Shown: positions 8,840 to 18,527, counted from the stretch's first letter. The stretch is 64,000 nt of DNA from Kiritimatiellia bacterium (GCA_025054615.1 JANWZO010000002.1:109786-173785), one strand, 5' to 3'. Notes: a model not told the origin generated them from the sequence alone. Numbers and translations are program-made.

Positions 8840-9516
8840 GTGCCGACCCAGCGGATGGCGCTGCGCACCAGTTGCGCGGCAGTGGACAAGCCGAGCTTTT
8901 CCTTGATGTGCGCGCGGTAGGTCTCGATGGTCTTGACGCTGAGGTGCAGCATCTGGGCGATTTCGCGCGTGCTGTGGCCCTGGCCGATCAGCCGGAACAC
9001 CTCGAGTTCGCGATCGCTCAACAGTCGGATCGGCGATTCCTCCGGCGAAACGGCCCCGCGAACGGTCATCTCGTGGAGCAGCGACTGGCCGAGCTTTTCA
9101 TTCAAATAGATTTCACCGGCGAGCACCTTGCGCACGGCCTCGACGATCTTTTCGCCCACCTCCACCTTCATCAGATAGCCTTGCGCGCCGGCGCGAAGGG
9201 CGCGCTCGGCATAGAGGTTCTCGTCGTGCATTGACAGGACCAAGACAGGCAGCCGCTTGTCCTGCGCACGGACCCATTTGGTCAGCTCGATCCCATCGTG
9301 GCCCTTGAGCGAGATGTCCACGATGACGAGGTCGGGTTTGTGCTTCAGAAGTGCCTGCAGCGCCTCGCCGGCGGACTCCGCCTCCGCGCAGACCACCAAA
9401 TCTGGCTGCTGTTCCAGGAGCGCTCGTATCCCCTGTCGCACGATGGGGTGGTCGTCCACAATCAAGATGCGTTTTTTCGCCGTTCCGGACTCGAATTTTG
9501 GGCCCGCCGTTTTCAT
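8836..9516 (-). CDS. NarL/LuxR-type response regulator
   Basis: The 226-residue protein has a receiver domain (KRILIVDDHPIVRQGIRALL, phosphoacceptor Asp in LVIVDISLKG, conserved VLSMHDE and Lys in GYLMKVE). After a short linker comes a LuxR/NarL DNA-binding domain (LSDRELEVFRLIGQGHSTREIAQ, then LSVKTIETYRAHIKEKLGL). It is a transcription factor activated by phosphorylation. It overlaps the upstream PAS histidine kinase by four bases, which makes that kinase the obvious partner. Target genes cannot be seen. The neighbouring sugar importer genes, transcribed the same way upstream, are one possibility. Confidence 0.94.
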   Translation of the reverse strand: MKTAGPKFESGTAKKRILIVDDHPIVRQGIRALLEQQPDLVVCAEAESAGEALQALLKHKPDLVIVDISLKGHDGIELTKWVRAQDKRLPVLVLSMHDENLYAERALRAGAQGYLMKVEVGEKIVEAVRKVLAGEIYLNEKLGQSLLHEMTVRGAVSPEESPIRLLSDRELEVFRLIGQGHSTREIAQMLHLSVKTIETYRAHIKEKLGLSTAAQLVRSAIRWVGT

Positions 9517-10598
9517 GGCTTTGAAGGGACTGCGAGCGCCACGGGCCAGACGAGGCGGACCAACGTTCCGCGGGGAGCGCGCCGTTCGATGGCTAGCTCG
9601 GCCCCCAGGACGCCCGCACGATAGCGCATGATTTGAATCCCCATACCTGAACGTATCTGCCGGGCCTGAAATCCCCGACCATTGTCTTCGATCTCCAGAT
9701 GAATCTCATTAGCCGATCGGGCAAGTCGAATACAAATCTGTTTTGCGCCGCCGTGCCGGATGGCGTTATGGACAGCTTCCTGGGCGATGCGATAGAGATG
9801 CAGCGCGTGCGATTTATCGAGCGCGGGGAAGGATCCCCGGATCTGCACTCTGCATCGGATGCCGTAAAGCTGTCGGTTTGCAAGGGCTAATTCTTCGAGG
9901 GCCACCTGCAGCCCGCTGCGCTCCAACTCGACGGGGTAGAGCCCGTGTGCTTGCCGCCGCATGTCGTCGAGGATGCGGCCCATCATGCGGGCCAGCTCGT
10001 CCGCCTCCTCCGCCGCGGGGTGGGACTCGCGGGCGAGCCGGCCGTGCAGCGCCTTGGCCATCAATGCCAGGCCGGTCAACTGCTGGCCAAGCCCGTCGTG
10101 CAGCTCCTGGCCGAGCCGGCGGCGTTCCTCCTCGCTGACGCGGGCGATGGCTTCCGCGGCACGTTTGCGTTCTGTTATGTCGCGCACAATTCCGGTGAAC
10201 AGGCGCCGGCGGCCGATCCGCACCTCGCTAACAGCCAAATCCATCGGAAAGGTATCTCCGTTTTTGCGAAGACCCCGCACCTCGCGGCCGATGCCAATGA
10301 TGTGAGGCCGGCCGGTCCGCAGATAGCGCCGGATGTATCCGTCGTGGTGGCGCCGCCAAGGTTCAGGGATCAGGACGTTCACGCTGCGCCCGATCAAATC
10401 CTTGGCGCTCCAGCCGAAAATGCGCTCGGCGGCCGGATTAACGGATTCGATGATGCCGCGTTCGTCGATGGTGATGATGCCATCAACGACCGTATTGAAG
10501 ATCGCCGCCAGCTTCGCGGCGGATTCCGCGTCATCGCGGTTGGCGGGGCCGTGTTTCATCACGACGTTATTTTTGCGTGTAACTCGGGCTGTACCCAT
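9513..10598 (-). CDS. PAS-domain sensor histidine kinase (HisKA_3 / NarX-DegS type)
   Basis: About 361 residues with no membrane segment, so a cytosolic sensor. A PAS domain covers roughly residues 25-150 (GIITIDERGIIESVNPAAERIFGW, PMDLAVSEVRI, IVRDITERKRAAE). A HisKA_3 dimer helix has the phosphoacceptor His in EERRRLGQELHDGLGQQL. The HATPase domain shows LYRIAQEAVHNAIRHG and DNGRGF. The GFxPAxxRxxxGMGIQIMRYRA-like end is typical of the NarX/DegS class. The start could also be the Met at 10559; neither has a clear ribosome site. It is paired with the downstream response regulator. Confidence 0.93.
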   Translation of the reverse strand: MGTARVTRKNNVVMKHGPANRDDAESAAKLAAIFNTVVDGIITIDERGIIESVNPAAERIFGWSAKDLIGRSVNVLIPEPWRRHHDGYIRRYLRTGRPHIIGIGREVRGLRKNGDTFPMDLAVSEVRIGRRRLFTGIVRDITERKRAAEAIARVSEEERRRLGQELHDGLGQQLTGLALMAKALHGRLARESHPAAEEADELARMMGRILDDMRRQAHGLYPVELERSGLQVALEELALANRQLYGIRCRVQIRGSFPALDKSHALHLYRIAQEAVHNAIRHGGAKQICIRLARSANEIHLEIEDNGRGFQARQIRSGMGIQIMRYRAGVLGAELAIERRAPRGTLVRLVWPVALAVPSKP

Positions 10599-10628
10599 GG
10601 AAATCCGTCGCGTGCCAACGTGCCGCTG

Positions 10629-12329
10629 TCACCCTTTCATGCCGGTGAGTGTGACGCCTTGAATGAAGTATTTCTGCGCGAAGAAGAAGACCGCGATCAC
10701 GGGGAGGGTCATCAACACCGAGCCGGCCATCATCATGCCGAAGTTGCCGCCGGCCTGGACATTCAGTGCGTAAAGGCCGAGCGACAGCGGATACAGGCGC
10801 TGATCGCTAAGGTAGATCAGCGGCCCCATGAAGTCGTTCCACGTGCCCATAAAGGTGAAGATGGCGATGCAGGCGAGGGTCGGCCGGACCAGCGGGAGAA
10901 TCACATGCCAGTAAACCTGCCACGAGTTGCAGCCGTCGATGCGCGCGGCGTCCTCGAGGTCGCGCGGGATTCCCTTCATGAACTGCCGCAGCAGGAAGAT
11001 ATTGAACGCGTTGCCGAAGAAACTCATCGCCCAGAGCGGTGTCAGTGTGTTGTACCATCCGAGCGATTTGACGATCAGGAAATAGGGGATCATCGTCACC
11101 TGCCCGGGAATCATTAGGGTGGCCATCATCAAGCCGAAGCTGAGGTTCCGGCCCGGCCAGCGCAGTCGCGCGAACGCGAAGGCGACGAGCGAGCAGGACA
11201 GCAAAGTGCCCGCGATGTTCAGAGTCACGAGGAAAACGCTTGTCGCTGCATACCGCCAGAAGGGGATGTAATCCAGCGCGCCGCGATAGTTGCGCTGGAT
11301 TTTCGCCCACCATGCATCGAGCTGGTCGCTCTGGCGTAAAACAATCGTGAGCTTCACCTCATCGGGCGAATCAACAGCGGATACGGCGCCGCGCTGCTCC
11401 ACCAGCGGAATCCACAGACGGATTTTCGTCGACTCGTCGTCCGGACCGTAATCCTGCAGCGTGACCATCGTCCATTGGAAGTTCCCAAGGTATTCAGGAC
11501 GCTTGCCCCGGTAGACGCGGCCTTGCTTTTCGACCATGAACTCTAGCGCATGCCAGGAATCATCGGGTCGCAGGAAGAGCTGGATGCGGTGCAGCCGCTC
11601 AACGGGGAAGGGCAGCTTGAGGGTGGCGGACAGTCGAACTTCGCCGCCATCCGTGTGTGGAAACGCGTAGACCATGTCGGCGATCGCCGCTGCATCCTCG
11701 CGCCCATCGACCAGTCGTCCGCCCTCGACGGTCCAGAAGTCGGAGATCGGTCTGCCGGCGGTCAGGTCGATTTCCTGCAGGTCGTGGCTGCGCACGCGGA
11801 CGCCGGCGAAGCTCAGGCGGCGGTACACCTTGCGTACGGCCTCGTCGATCCATTCGGGCGTGACGCGCGCGGCAAGCTCTTGGGCGAGCGCTTCGTGCGG
11901 CAGTTGCCAGAGGGTCGCCGGCAGCGTGCCGCGCAGCCGCTGGAAAAGTCCCGGGGCGAGGATGTCCGCGGCTTGATCGGCGTTGGCGGCTAATCCGGGG
12001 ATGCGGTCGCGGTGGACGCGAATTGCCTCGCGAAGAATCGGCTCGGCAATCCGGTAGGCGTCCCCACCGACTTGCGGGAAATAGTTGGGGTCCAGATAGG
12101 GCGAGGCGCGCGCTGGCACAGGGCGCATCGGCCAGAACGTGATGCGTTCGCCAAACATCTCGCGATCCACCTTGAAGCTGGTGCCGATCATCCAGAGGAA
12201 CGGCATCGAAAACAGGATTGCGCCTCCGAGCAGCAAGCCGTAGACGACGAGCGCCCATGCGAGCCCCCGCAGCCGCCGCGCTCGTCGCGCTTCCGCCTGG
12301 TCCTCGGAATGGCGCGCCGAAGCGTTCAC
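10629..12329 (-). CDS. Carbohydrate ABC transporter permease (MalG type) with large periplasmic insertion
   Basis: The chosen start is GTG 12329, giving 566 residues. It overlaps the upstream stop as GTGA and has GAGGAGG just before it. The first membrane segment (LAWALVVYGLLLGGAILFSMPFLWM without its tail) is followed by about 280 residues with no membrane segment (PYLDPNYFPQVGG to LDAWWAKIQRN). This looks like extracytoplasmic domains and includes a beta-rich portion. The usual MalG-like core follows, with the EAA motif near EDAARIDGCNSWQVYWHVIL contacting the ATPase. Typical MalG proteins are about 280-300 residues, so the length is doubled by this insertion. No ATPase gene lies nearby. 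Confidence 0.88.
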   Translation of the reverse strand: MNASARHSEDQAEARRARRLRGLAWALVVYGLLLGGAILFSMPFLWMIGTSFKVDREMFGERITFWPMRPVPARASPYLDPNYFPQVGGDAYRIAEPILREAIRVHRDRIPGLAANADQAADILAPGLFQRLRGTLPATLWQLPHEALAQELAARVTPEWIDEAVRKVYRRLSFAGVRVRSHDLQEIDLTAGRPISDFWTVEGGRLVDGREDAAAIADMVYAFPHTDGGEVRLSATLKLPFPVERLHRIQLFLRPDDSWHALEFMVEKQGRVYRGKRPEYLGNFQWTMVTLQDYGPDDESTKIRLWIPLVEQRGAVSAVDSPDEVKLTIVLRQSDQLDAWWAKIQRNYRGALDYIPFWRYAATSVFLVTLNIAGTLLSCSLVAFAFARLRWPGRNLSFGLMMATLMIPGQVTMIPYFLIVKSLGWYNTLTPLWAMSFFGNAFNIFLLRQFMKGIPRDLEDAARIDGCNSWQVYWHVILPLVRPTLACIAIFTFMGTWNDFMGPLIYLSDQRLYPLSLGLYALNVQAGGNFGMMMAGSVLMTLPVIAVFFFAQKYFIQGVTLTGMKG

Positions 12330-14986
12330 ACGTCCTCCTCGTAGTGGACCCATCGTTTCGAGGTCCGCATCTGAAATGCCGTGATCAGTACAACGATCAG
12401 GAACAGGAACCACGCCATGGCGGCGGCATACCCCATGTGAAGGTAGCGGAAGGCGTTATTGAAGAGGTGGTAGGCGAAGAAGAGCGTCGAATTCACCGGG
12501 CCGCCCTGAGTCATGATGAAGGCCTGTGTGAAAATCTGAAAGGTGCCGATGAGGCCCATCACGAGATTGAAAAAGATATAGGGCGTCATCATCGGAACCG
12601 TGATGTAGCGGAACTGCTGCCACGCATTCGCGCCGTCGATCTCCGCCGCCTCGTAGTAACTTCGGCTGATGCCCTTGAGTCCGGCCAGCCAGATGATCAT
12701 GCCGCCCCCGGCCCCCCACAGGCCCATCAGGATCAGCGCCCATTTACTCGTGTCCTCGTCCTGCAGCCAGTTCGGTCCTTCGATGCCGAGCGCGGCGAGC
12801 GTCGTGTTCAAAAGACCGCTCTGCGGATTGAAGATCCAGATCCAAAGGATGCTCGAGGCGACTGCGGGCACGATGCTCGGCAGATAGAAAAGCGTCCGCC
12901 AGACCGCGATGCCGCGTACCTTGACGTTGAGCAGTAACGCCAGCCCGAAGCTCACTGCCATGCCGAGCGGAACACCGATCACCATGAACAGCGTGTTCCT
13001 CATCGACGTCCAGAACAGCTCGTCTCCGGTAACCATGAAGGCGTAATTTTTCAGGCCGACAAAAACCGCCGGGTTCAGCACGTCAAACCGGCAAAAACTG
13101 ATGACCACCGAAAACAACATCGGCCCGCCGGTGAAGATGATAAAGCCGAGCAGCCACGGGAGCGCGCACAGCACGCCGTCCCGCCATTCGGACCGGAAAT
13201 AGGAGCCCTTGCTCCCCTCGAGCGCAGCGGCGTCCGGTTTTTCCCCCGTAAAGAGCGCCGAGAGTGAAAAACGCGGGATCCGCCGCCGTTCGACAGGACG
13301 CGTCTCGCGCCAATAAACCCAAGCGGCTGTGGCGGCAATCAGCGCCACATACAGCGCGAAAAACCACGACCAATTTCGAATGACGATTCCACGGGGTGGG
13401 TTGAGGATTTCATCAAGATCGCGCTGCGCGATGGCTGTGTAATAGTCGAGAGCGGCCTGCGGCGTCTTTTTGCCAAAGATCGCGTCCTCCATCGCCCAGA
13501 TCTGGCAGTTCCAAAGTTTCTGCCCGACGGGCGTCACCGGCCGGTATCGCGAATGATCGAGCAGGTCGTTGAAAACGCGCATCGCCTCCTTGAATTTCGG
13601 CTCGAGGGCGGGGTTGGCCTCGACATAGGTGCGGAAGACCCACTCGTTTTGCGAGCGCTGAGGATATTGCCGCGGGATGAAGGGCCGGCCTTGGCTCATT
13701 GCGATGAAATTTTCGGACTCGCGCATGATCTCCATGGCTCGCTGGCTGGTCAGGAACCGGATCAGTTCCCACGCGCCGCGCTTTTCGCGCGCGGTCGATG
13801 GAATGGCGTATGCCCAGCCCGCAAGCCACGAGATGGGCTTGCGGCCTTTCGCGAGCTCGCGGGCCGGCATCGGGGCAGGCGCGGCGCCGAAATTCAGGTC
13901 GCGCCCGTAGAACGCGAGCGAAGACATGACCCAAACGCCGTCGATTTTCATCGCGACGCGGCCGAGGATGAACGGGTCCAATTCTCCGCCCTGAAATGTG
14001 GACTGGAACGCGTAGACTTCCTGGGCGCCGCCGAGCTTGTTGTAGATCCGCGTCATGAAGTCGAGCGCCTCGACGATCGGCGGATCGTTCAGGGTAACGC
14101 GGCGGCCGTCGGCGCTGAGGAACTCGCCGCCCGCCTGCCAGCCGTACATGTACAGCCACGAATTGCCGTAGTTGGGAATAAAACCAATCGTCCGAATTCG
14201 ACCACGCTCGTCACGCTCCGTCATCCGGACGGCCATCTCCTCAAGCTCCTCCCAGGTCCGCGGCGGACGCGCATCGCCGGATTCGTTCGTGTAGCCGTGA
14301 CGAATCAGAATGTCCTTGTTGTAGAGCAGCACGCGGTTGTCAGCGTCGGACGGGATGCCGTAGATCGCGGATTCGCCAGTGACTGGATTCCGATACACCG
14401 CCTCATCCCAGCAGGCGGCGTAAAAGTTCTCCGCGCGCAGCGGCTCAATCGCCGGTTGTGTGCGGCCACCCTGCGCGCGCGGCGGCTCCTCGGCCGCCCC
14501 GGGCCATGGCGGCAGGCCCTGTCGACCGCCCGACTCCCACATCGCCCATGCCTCGCGATCGCGCTGGATGAAGTCATCGAGCGGCGTAAACGCCCCGCGG
14601 GCCGCCCACTCGCTGATGGCAAAGCGGTCGAAATCGATCACGTCCGGTGGTGTCCCGCCGGCCAAACTCACTAAAAACCGCGTAGGGTCTTCCGTCTGGC
14701 CGCGGGAAGCATCCTGGCCGGAGACGACGCGGTAAATCGGGTAGGTCGGATCGACTGCATGGCGTTCCCGAGACAGGCGTTCAAATTCGCGGATGGCGTC
14801 TTCCAGCGCGCCCTGGATCGGGCCACCGCGCCCCATGTAGCGGATCTCAATAACCCCCTCCTCGACCTGCAGGGAGCGCTGCGGAGCGAGCAACCATAGC
14901 GCGGTGAGCAGCAGGGCGCCCCATAAACCGCCTTTGACCCAGTTCGGCACACCATGAGTCTGCCTCAACCGTTTCGGTGCGCGCAA
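12326..14986 (-). CDS. Fused extracellular solute-binding protein and MalF-type permease
   Basis: The 886-residue protein combines two importer parts. Residues about 15-35 are a membrane anchor (GGLWGALLLTALWLLAP). Residues about 45-510 match family 1 sugar-binding proteins: LAGGTPPDVIDFD, AFTPLDDFI, YGIPSDADNRVLLYNKDIL, PRTWEELEEMA and MKIDGVWVMSSLAF. After a membrane segment (NWSWFFALYVALIAATAAWVY) and a linker, residues about 600-880 are a permease with the EAA loop YYEAAEIDGANAWQQFRYI. A free binding protein is normally a separate lipoprotein, so this is a tethered version. The start is uncertain: TTG 14986 or GTG 14950, neither with a strong ribosome site. Partner permease at 10629-12329. 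Confidence 0.87.
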   Translation of the reverse strand: MRAPKRLRQTHGVPNWVKGGLWGALLLTALWLLAPQRSLQVEEGVIEIRYMGRGGPIQGALEDAIREFERLSRERHAVDPTYPIYRVVSGQDASRGQTEDPTRFLVSLAGGTPPDVIDFDRFAISEWAARGAFTPLDDFIQRDREAWAMWESGGRQGLPPWPGAAEEPPRAQGGRTQPAIEPLRAENFYAACWDEAVYRNPVTGESAIYGIPSDADNRVLLYNKDILIRHGYTNESGDARPPRTWEELEEMAVRMTERDERGRIRTIGFIPNYGNSWLYMYGWQAGGEFLSADGRRVTLNDPPIVEALDFMTRIYNKLGGAQEVYAFQSTFQGGELDPFILGRVAMKIDGVWVMSSLAFYGRDLNFGAAPAPMPARELAKGRKPISWLAGWAYAIPSTAREKRGAWELIRFLTSQRAMEIMRESENFIAMSQGRPFIPRQYPQRSQNEWVFRTYVEANPALEPKFKEAMRVFNDLLDHSRYRPVTPVGQKLWNCQIWAMEDAIFGKKTPQAALDYYTAIAQRDLDEILNPPRGIVIRNWSWFFALYVALIAATAAWVYWRETRPVERRRIPRFSLSALFTGEKPDAAALEGSKGSYFRSEWRDGVLCALPWLLGFIIFTGGPMLFSVVISFCRFDVLNPAVFVGLKNYAFMVTGDELFWTSMRNTLFMVIGVPLGMAVSFGLALLLNVKVRGIAVWRTLFYLPSIVPAVASSILWIWIFNPQSGLLNTTLAALGIEGPNWLQDEDTSKWALILMGLWGAGGGMIIWLAGLKGISRSYYEAAEIDGANAWQQFRYITVPMMTPYIFFNLVMGLIGTFQIFTQAFIMTQGGPVNSTLFFAYHLFNNAFRYLHMGYAAAMAWFLFLIVVLITAFQMRTSKRWVHYEEDV

Positions 14987-15089
14987 TCGGAATCCCGGAA
15001 GGGTACAAAAACGGATGTGCTCACAACCGGTAGAAGCTCCGTCAGCAAACCCGTTGAGGCCCGCATGCGACGCTCATAAAGTGTCTAAT

Positions 15090-15623
15090 ATGGCTAAAGT
15101 ACGACCCCCAGTCCCGCGCATTGCCAGAATCGTATCCGGCGGCCAGACGGGTGTCGATCGAGCCGCCCTCGATGCGGCCCTCGCGCTGGGTGTCCCGCAC
15201 GGGGGCTGGTGCCCGAAAGGGCGCCTGGCTGAGGATGGCGCGATCCCGCGGCGGTACCGCTTGCGTCAGGTGAAGTCTCCGGACCCTTCGGTTCGCACGT
15301 TGGCAAACGTCCGGGATTCGGACGCCACCCTCATCTTAGCGCGGGGTCCGCTGACTGGCGGCACGCGATATACCGCGGAGTGCGCGCGGGCGTTGCGGCG
15401 TCCGCTTCTCGTGGTGGATCCGACGGGGACTTCCGACCCCGTTCCGCGGATCCTTCGCTGGCTGGCGCGTGTGGCCCGGAACCGCCCGATAGTCCTGAAT
15501 ATTGCCGGCCCGCGCGCCTCGCAGGACGACCTGTACGGCCCGGCGCGACAAACAGTGGAACGGCTGTTGGCCGACTGCGCCGAGCGTCGGCGCCTGCCGC
15601 GTCAGTCCTCCGGCGCCGGCTGA
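15090..15623 (+). CDS. YpsA-like / putative molybdenum-carrier Rossmann protein
   Basis: About 177 residues from ATG 15090 (MAKVRPPVPRIARIV); the frame extends to 15015, but the added residues look non-coding. The domain begins with IVSGGQTGVDRAALDAALALGVPHGGWCPKGRLAEDG, the hallmark of the 'putative molybdenum carrier' family in the SLOG/YpsA nucleotide-binding superfamily. TLILARGPLTGGTRYTAECAR and VLNIAGPRAS complete the fold. Ligand and role are unknown; the family name comes from one structural study, not from proven function. The 3' end overlaps the convergent radical SAM gene by 22 bases. Confidence 0.85.
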   Translation: MAKVRPPVPRIARIVSGGQTGVDRAALDAALALGVPHGGWCPKGRLAEDGAIPRRYRLRQVKSPDPSVRTLANVRDSDATLILARGPLTGGTRYTAECARALRRPLLVVDPTGTSDPVPRILRWLARVARNRPIVLNIAGPRASQDDLYGPARQTVERLLADCAERRRLPRQSSGAG

Positions 15624-16537
15624 TCCAGGCGATGGAGACCCGCGGCTCGCACGGCGCGCACGGCCTCCAAGTATTCGCCGCGCGTGATGGGCCGTGAGAG
15701 GGACGGGTCCATGCGGGCGCAGTAGCACGGGTGATACTGCGCCATGACGTTGATATAGGTGTCGGGGGAAATTTCAGATGCAAGGAACCGCGCTATATCC
15801 GGGGTTCCGGCGAGGCCATTGGGAAGAACAAGGTGCCGGACGAGCAGTCCGCGGCGCGCCAGGCCGTCTGCGCCGATTTGGAGATCGCCGACCTGCCGAT
15901 GCATTTCGCGAACGGCGGCCCGATTGACGGCCGGATAATCGGGTGGACCGGACAGGCGGCGCGCAATCTCAGGATCGGCAAATTTCATGTCAGGCAGGTA
16001 GATGTCCACGACGCCGTCAAGCAGGTGCAACGCGTCGACCGAATCATATCCCCCCGTGTTGTACACAATCGGGAGACGCAAGCCCTGATCCACCGCGATC
16101 ACGAGGGCCTGGAGGATCGGCGCTATCACATGGCTTGGAGAGACAAGGTTGATGTTGCTACATCCCATCGACTGGAGTCGAAGCATGATCGCCGCGAGCT
16201 GTTCCGCGTCGACTTCCGGTCCCTCGTCCGCCTGGCTGATTTCGTGGTTCTGGCAGAACAGGCATTTCAAATTGCAGCGTGCAAAAAAAATCGTTCCGGA
16301 CCCGCCCCGTCCGACGAGGGGGGCCTCTTCGCCGAAGTGCGGTCCGTAGGATGCGACGCGCGCGCGCGAACCCGTCCGGCAACGCCCTAATTGCGCACGG
16401 CGACGGTCGATGCGGCATTGCCAAGGACAAAGATCACACGCCTGGAGCCTTTCGGCGGCTTGGCGTGCACGCTGTTCCAACTCATTCGCTTCGCGGAGCG
16501 CCAAATAGGCGGGAAGATGTTCGAATCGGCTGCGCAT
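15602..16537 (-). CDS. Radical SAM protein, pyruvate formate-lyase-activating-enzyme-like
   Basis: About 311 residues from ATG 16537, which has GGAG eight bases upstream. The longer frame to 16696 lacks family similarity. An N-terminal Cys group (CDLCPWQCRIDR, then GRCRTG) precedes the radical SAM cluster motif FFARCNLKCLFCQNHEIS (CxxxCxxC binding a 4Fe-4S cluster). NINLVSPSHVI, YNTGGYDSVD and DIYLPDMKFADPE follow, all typical of the PflA-like group of free-standing activase-like proteins. These generate a 5'-deoxyadenosyl radical, but the target is unknown and no glycyl-radical enzyme lies in the window. Confidence 0.88.
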   Translation of the reverse strand: MRSRFEHLPAYLALREANELEQRARQAAERLQACDLCPWQCRIDRRRAQLGRCRTGSRARVASYGPHFGEEAPLVGRGGSGTIFFARCNLKCLFCQNHEISQADEGPEVDAEQLAAIMLRLQSMGCSNINLVSPSHVIAPILQALVIAVDQGLRLPIVYNTGGYDSVDALHLLDGVVDIYLPDMKFADPEIARRLSGPPDYPAVNRAAVREMHRQVGDLQIGADGLARRGLLVRHLVLPNGLAGTPDIARFLASEISPDTYINVMAQYHPCYCARMDPSLSRPITRGEYLEAVRAVRAAGLHRLDQPAPED

Positions 16538-16625
16538 CCAAACCGCTCCGAGCATAGAAGATAACGAGCGGCCGGCTCGCGTGCGAGAACTCATCGAACA
16601 CGCAGCACCGATCGCTGAGATCAGA

Positions 16626-18527
16626 TCACGCCCGCGCGGCGACCTCGCGCCGACGGGCGAGGGGGGTGAGCACACCCGCAAAGAGCAACTCAGCAATCAC
16701 TGCCGCCCACAGCCCGGCAGCGGCTCCGGTGGTGAAACCGTAGGAATGCAGGCCCACGCCCAACAGGTTGACGCCAATCCAAGCGAACAGAACCACGATA
16801 ATGCCCAGCACGCTGCCTGCGGCGAGTCCAATGGGGCCGATCATTCCCGCCCACCGCGCATGGAACAGGATCGCGCACCACAATACGATCAGCAGCGCGC
16901 CGTTCTCCTTTGGATCCCACCCCCAGAAGCGACCCCAGGACTGGTCCGCCCATACGCCGCCGAGCATGGTACCGAGGAACGAAAAGATCAGGCCGAATGC
17001 GAGCAGCCCATAAATCGCGCGCTGCGCCGCACGCTGCCGCGGGTGGGATGCCGGCCATTTCAGCGCTTGGATGAGGTAGACGTGGCCCGCAATGCCCGCT
17101 GCGAGGACTCCGGCATAACCTACGGTGATCGCTACCACATGGGTGGACAGCCAAAAATTCGAGTCGAGAACAGCGATGACCACGCCCAATGTATCGCCCT
17201 GGATTTCGAAGCGTTTTGAAACCGTCAATAGCAACAGGCCGGCTGCCGCGCCGAGGAAGCCTCCCAGTCCGTTCCTCTGGAACCACTCGACGACGAATCC
17301 GAGCAGGACGCACGCCCACGAGACGAAAAGGAAGGTGGAGTATAGATTCGTCATCGGCGGCCGGCCCATGATTTGCATGCGCCAGATTAACCCGAGCGTG
17401 TGGGGGATCATGGCGATCGCGACGGCGGCGATCGCGGCGCGTCGCCACGCCGGCGTCCCACGCCAGAGGGCGGCAAGGCTCACGAGGAAGCCGATCCCGT
17501 AGAGCATCTGGGCGCGAAGAAACGGATTCAGACGATTGTAAAGCACCTCGAGGTCTAGATAGCGCAGGCCCCGCGATTCTTGCGCCCTCGCACGGACAGA
17601 ACGGGCGACGTCCTGAGCCGCCAATTTGAAATCGACTGTCCGCCCCTCGAGCCACGCCCGCGCCATATCCTGAAGACGGACAAGCTCGCGGCGAGAATCC
17701 TCATCCAGCCGGCCGAGTGCGAGATGATCCCAAGGACTGACCCACTGCTCCGTTCCGTGCGCGGAAACGGGCATCAGCGCGATGGGAAGTCCTTTGTAGT
17801 AGCGGTTCCAGTTGAACAGTGTCGAGGTCAACGTAAATAGTTCCGACTCCTCCGGCGACCACTCTTCCGGCGGAACGGCAGCGAGCCGCTGGACCTCCGC
17901 CGCGGTGGCGCCTGCACGTAAATAAATGTCGAGAAAACTGTGTGCGTTGGTTCCGTCTGGAGGCAGACCCAATCGGGCGCGGAGGGCCGGGTTGGTGACT
18001 GCGAAGTCAGGATGCGGCAATGCGAAGCGAAAACTGGCGGCCAGCGCGCCAAACGCCGAAAGGTTCTGATAGACCCGGATAAACTCGCGCTCCAGTGGCG
18101 TGCGGTCCTCCGACTTATGCTCCGCGGCCGCCCTCGCCAATTCCCCGAGCTTTTCCAGGCCAGGCCGAAGTTCCGCGTAGGAAAACCGACGTCCCCTCAA
18201 GTGGTCGAGCCCTATCGCCTCGAGAAGTTCGGAATTATTCACCAGAACGACCCGGTCGGTCTGCGCGGCGTTGGGGTCGAAGATTAGGCGGGCGAGCCAT
18301 TCCACCGCCGGCATTCCCTGGTAGGTGCTTCGACCTGAAAACTGAAGCAGCCGCAGCCGGGCGTAAGTGTCCATCGGCATGATGCGGCCGCCGTCCTGTA
18401 CAGGGATCCGAGAAAAGGCGTCATAGTCGGACACCTGCGCGCCTGCCGGGGCCGCCGCAAGAGCGAGCAGAACGGAGGCCGCTCCCACCACGCGGGCGAA
18501 ATGAGCGATTTGGGTCATGTTACGCAT
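16626..18527 (-). CDS. ccsA: Cytochrome c biogenesis protein CcsA/ResC with long N-terminal domain
   Basis: About 633 residues. A signal-like start (VVGAASVLLALAAAPAGAQ) leads into about 300 residues predicted outside the membrane (SDYDAFSRIPVQDGGRIMPMDTYARLR onward). The C-terminal half is multi-spanning and ends with the heme-handling signature SWGRFWGWDPKENGALLIVLW, the tryptophan-rich WWD-type motif that presents heme, and a late HSYGFTTG. With ResB it forms the System II heme lyase that attaches heme to CxxCH cytochromes. The start overlaps the resB stop by eight bases. The length and N-terminal domain resemble the long CcsA forms seen in Bacteroidota and related phyla. Confidence 0.92.
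   Translation of the reverse strand: MRNMTQIAHFARVVGAASVLLALAAAPAGAQVSDYDAFSRIPVQDGGRIMPMDTYARLRLLQFSGRSTYQGMPAVEWLARLIFDPNAAQTDRVVLVNNSELLEAIGLDHLRGRRFSYAELRPGLEKLGELARAAAEHKSEDRTPLEREFIRVYQNLSAFGALAASFRFALPHPDFAVTNPALRARLGLPPDGTNAHSFLDIYLRAGATAAEVQRLAAVPPEEWSPEESELFTLTSTLFNWNRYYKGLPIALMPVSAHGTEQWVSPWDHLALGRLDEDSRRELVRLQDMARAWLEGRTVDFKLAAQDVARSVRARAQESRGLRYLDLEVLYNRLNPFLRAQMLYGIGFLVSLAALWRGTPAWRRAAIAAVAIAMIPHTLGLIWRMQIMGRPPMTNLYSTFLFVSWACVLLGFVVEWFQRNGLGGFLGAAAGLLLLTVSKRFEIQGDTLGVVIAVLDSNFWLSTHVVAITVGYAGVLAAGIAGHVYLIQALKWPASHPRQRAAQRAIYGLLAFGLIFSFLGTMLGGVWADQSWGRFWGWDPKENGALLIVLWCAILFHARWAGMIGPIGLAAGSVLGIIVVLFAWIGVNLLGVGLHSYGFTTGAAAGLWAAVIAELLFAGVLTPLARRREVAARA

Noticed and set aside
10590-10610. 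Half palindrome CCATGGAAAT at the histidine kinase start
   Set aside because: Only one arm matches, with no partner at 31 bp; CCATGGAAA can arise by chance at a start codon.
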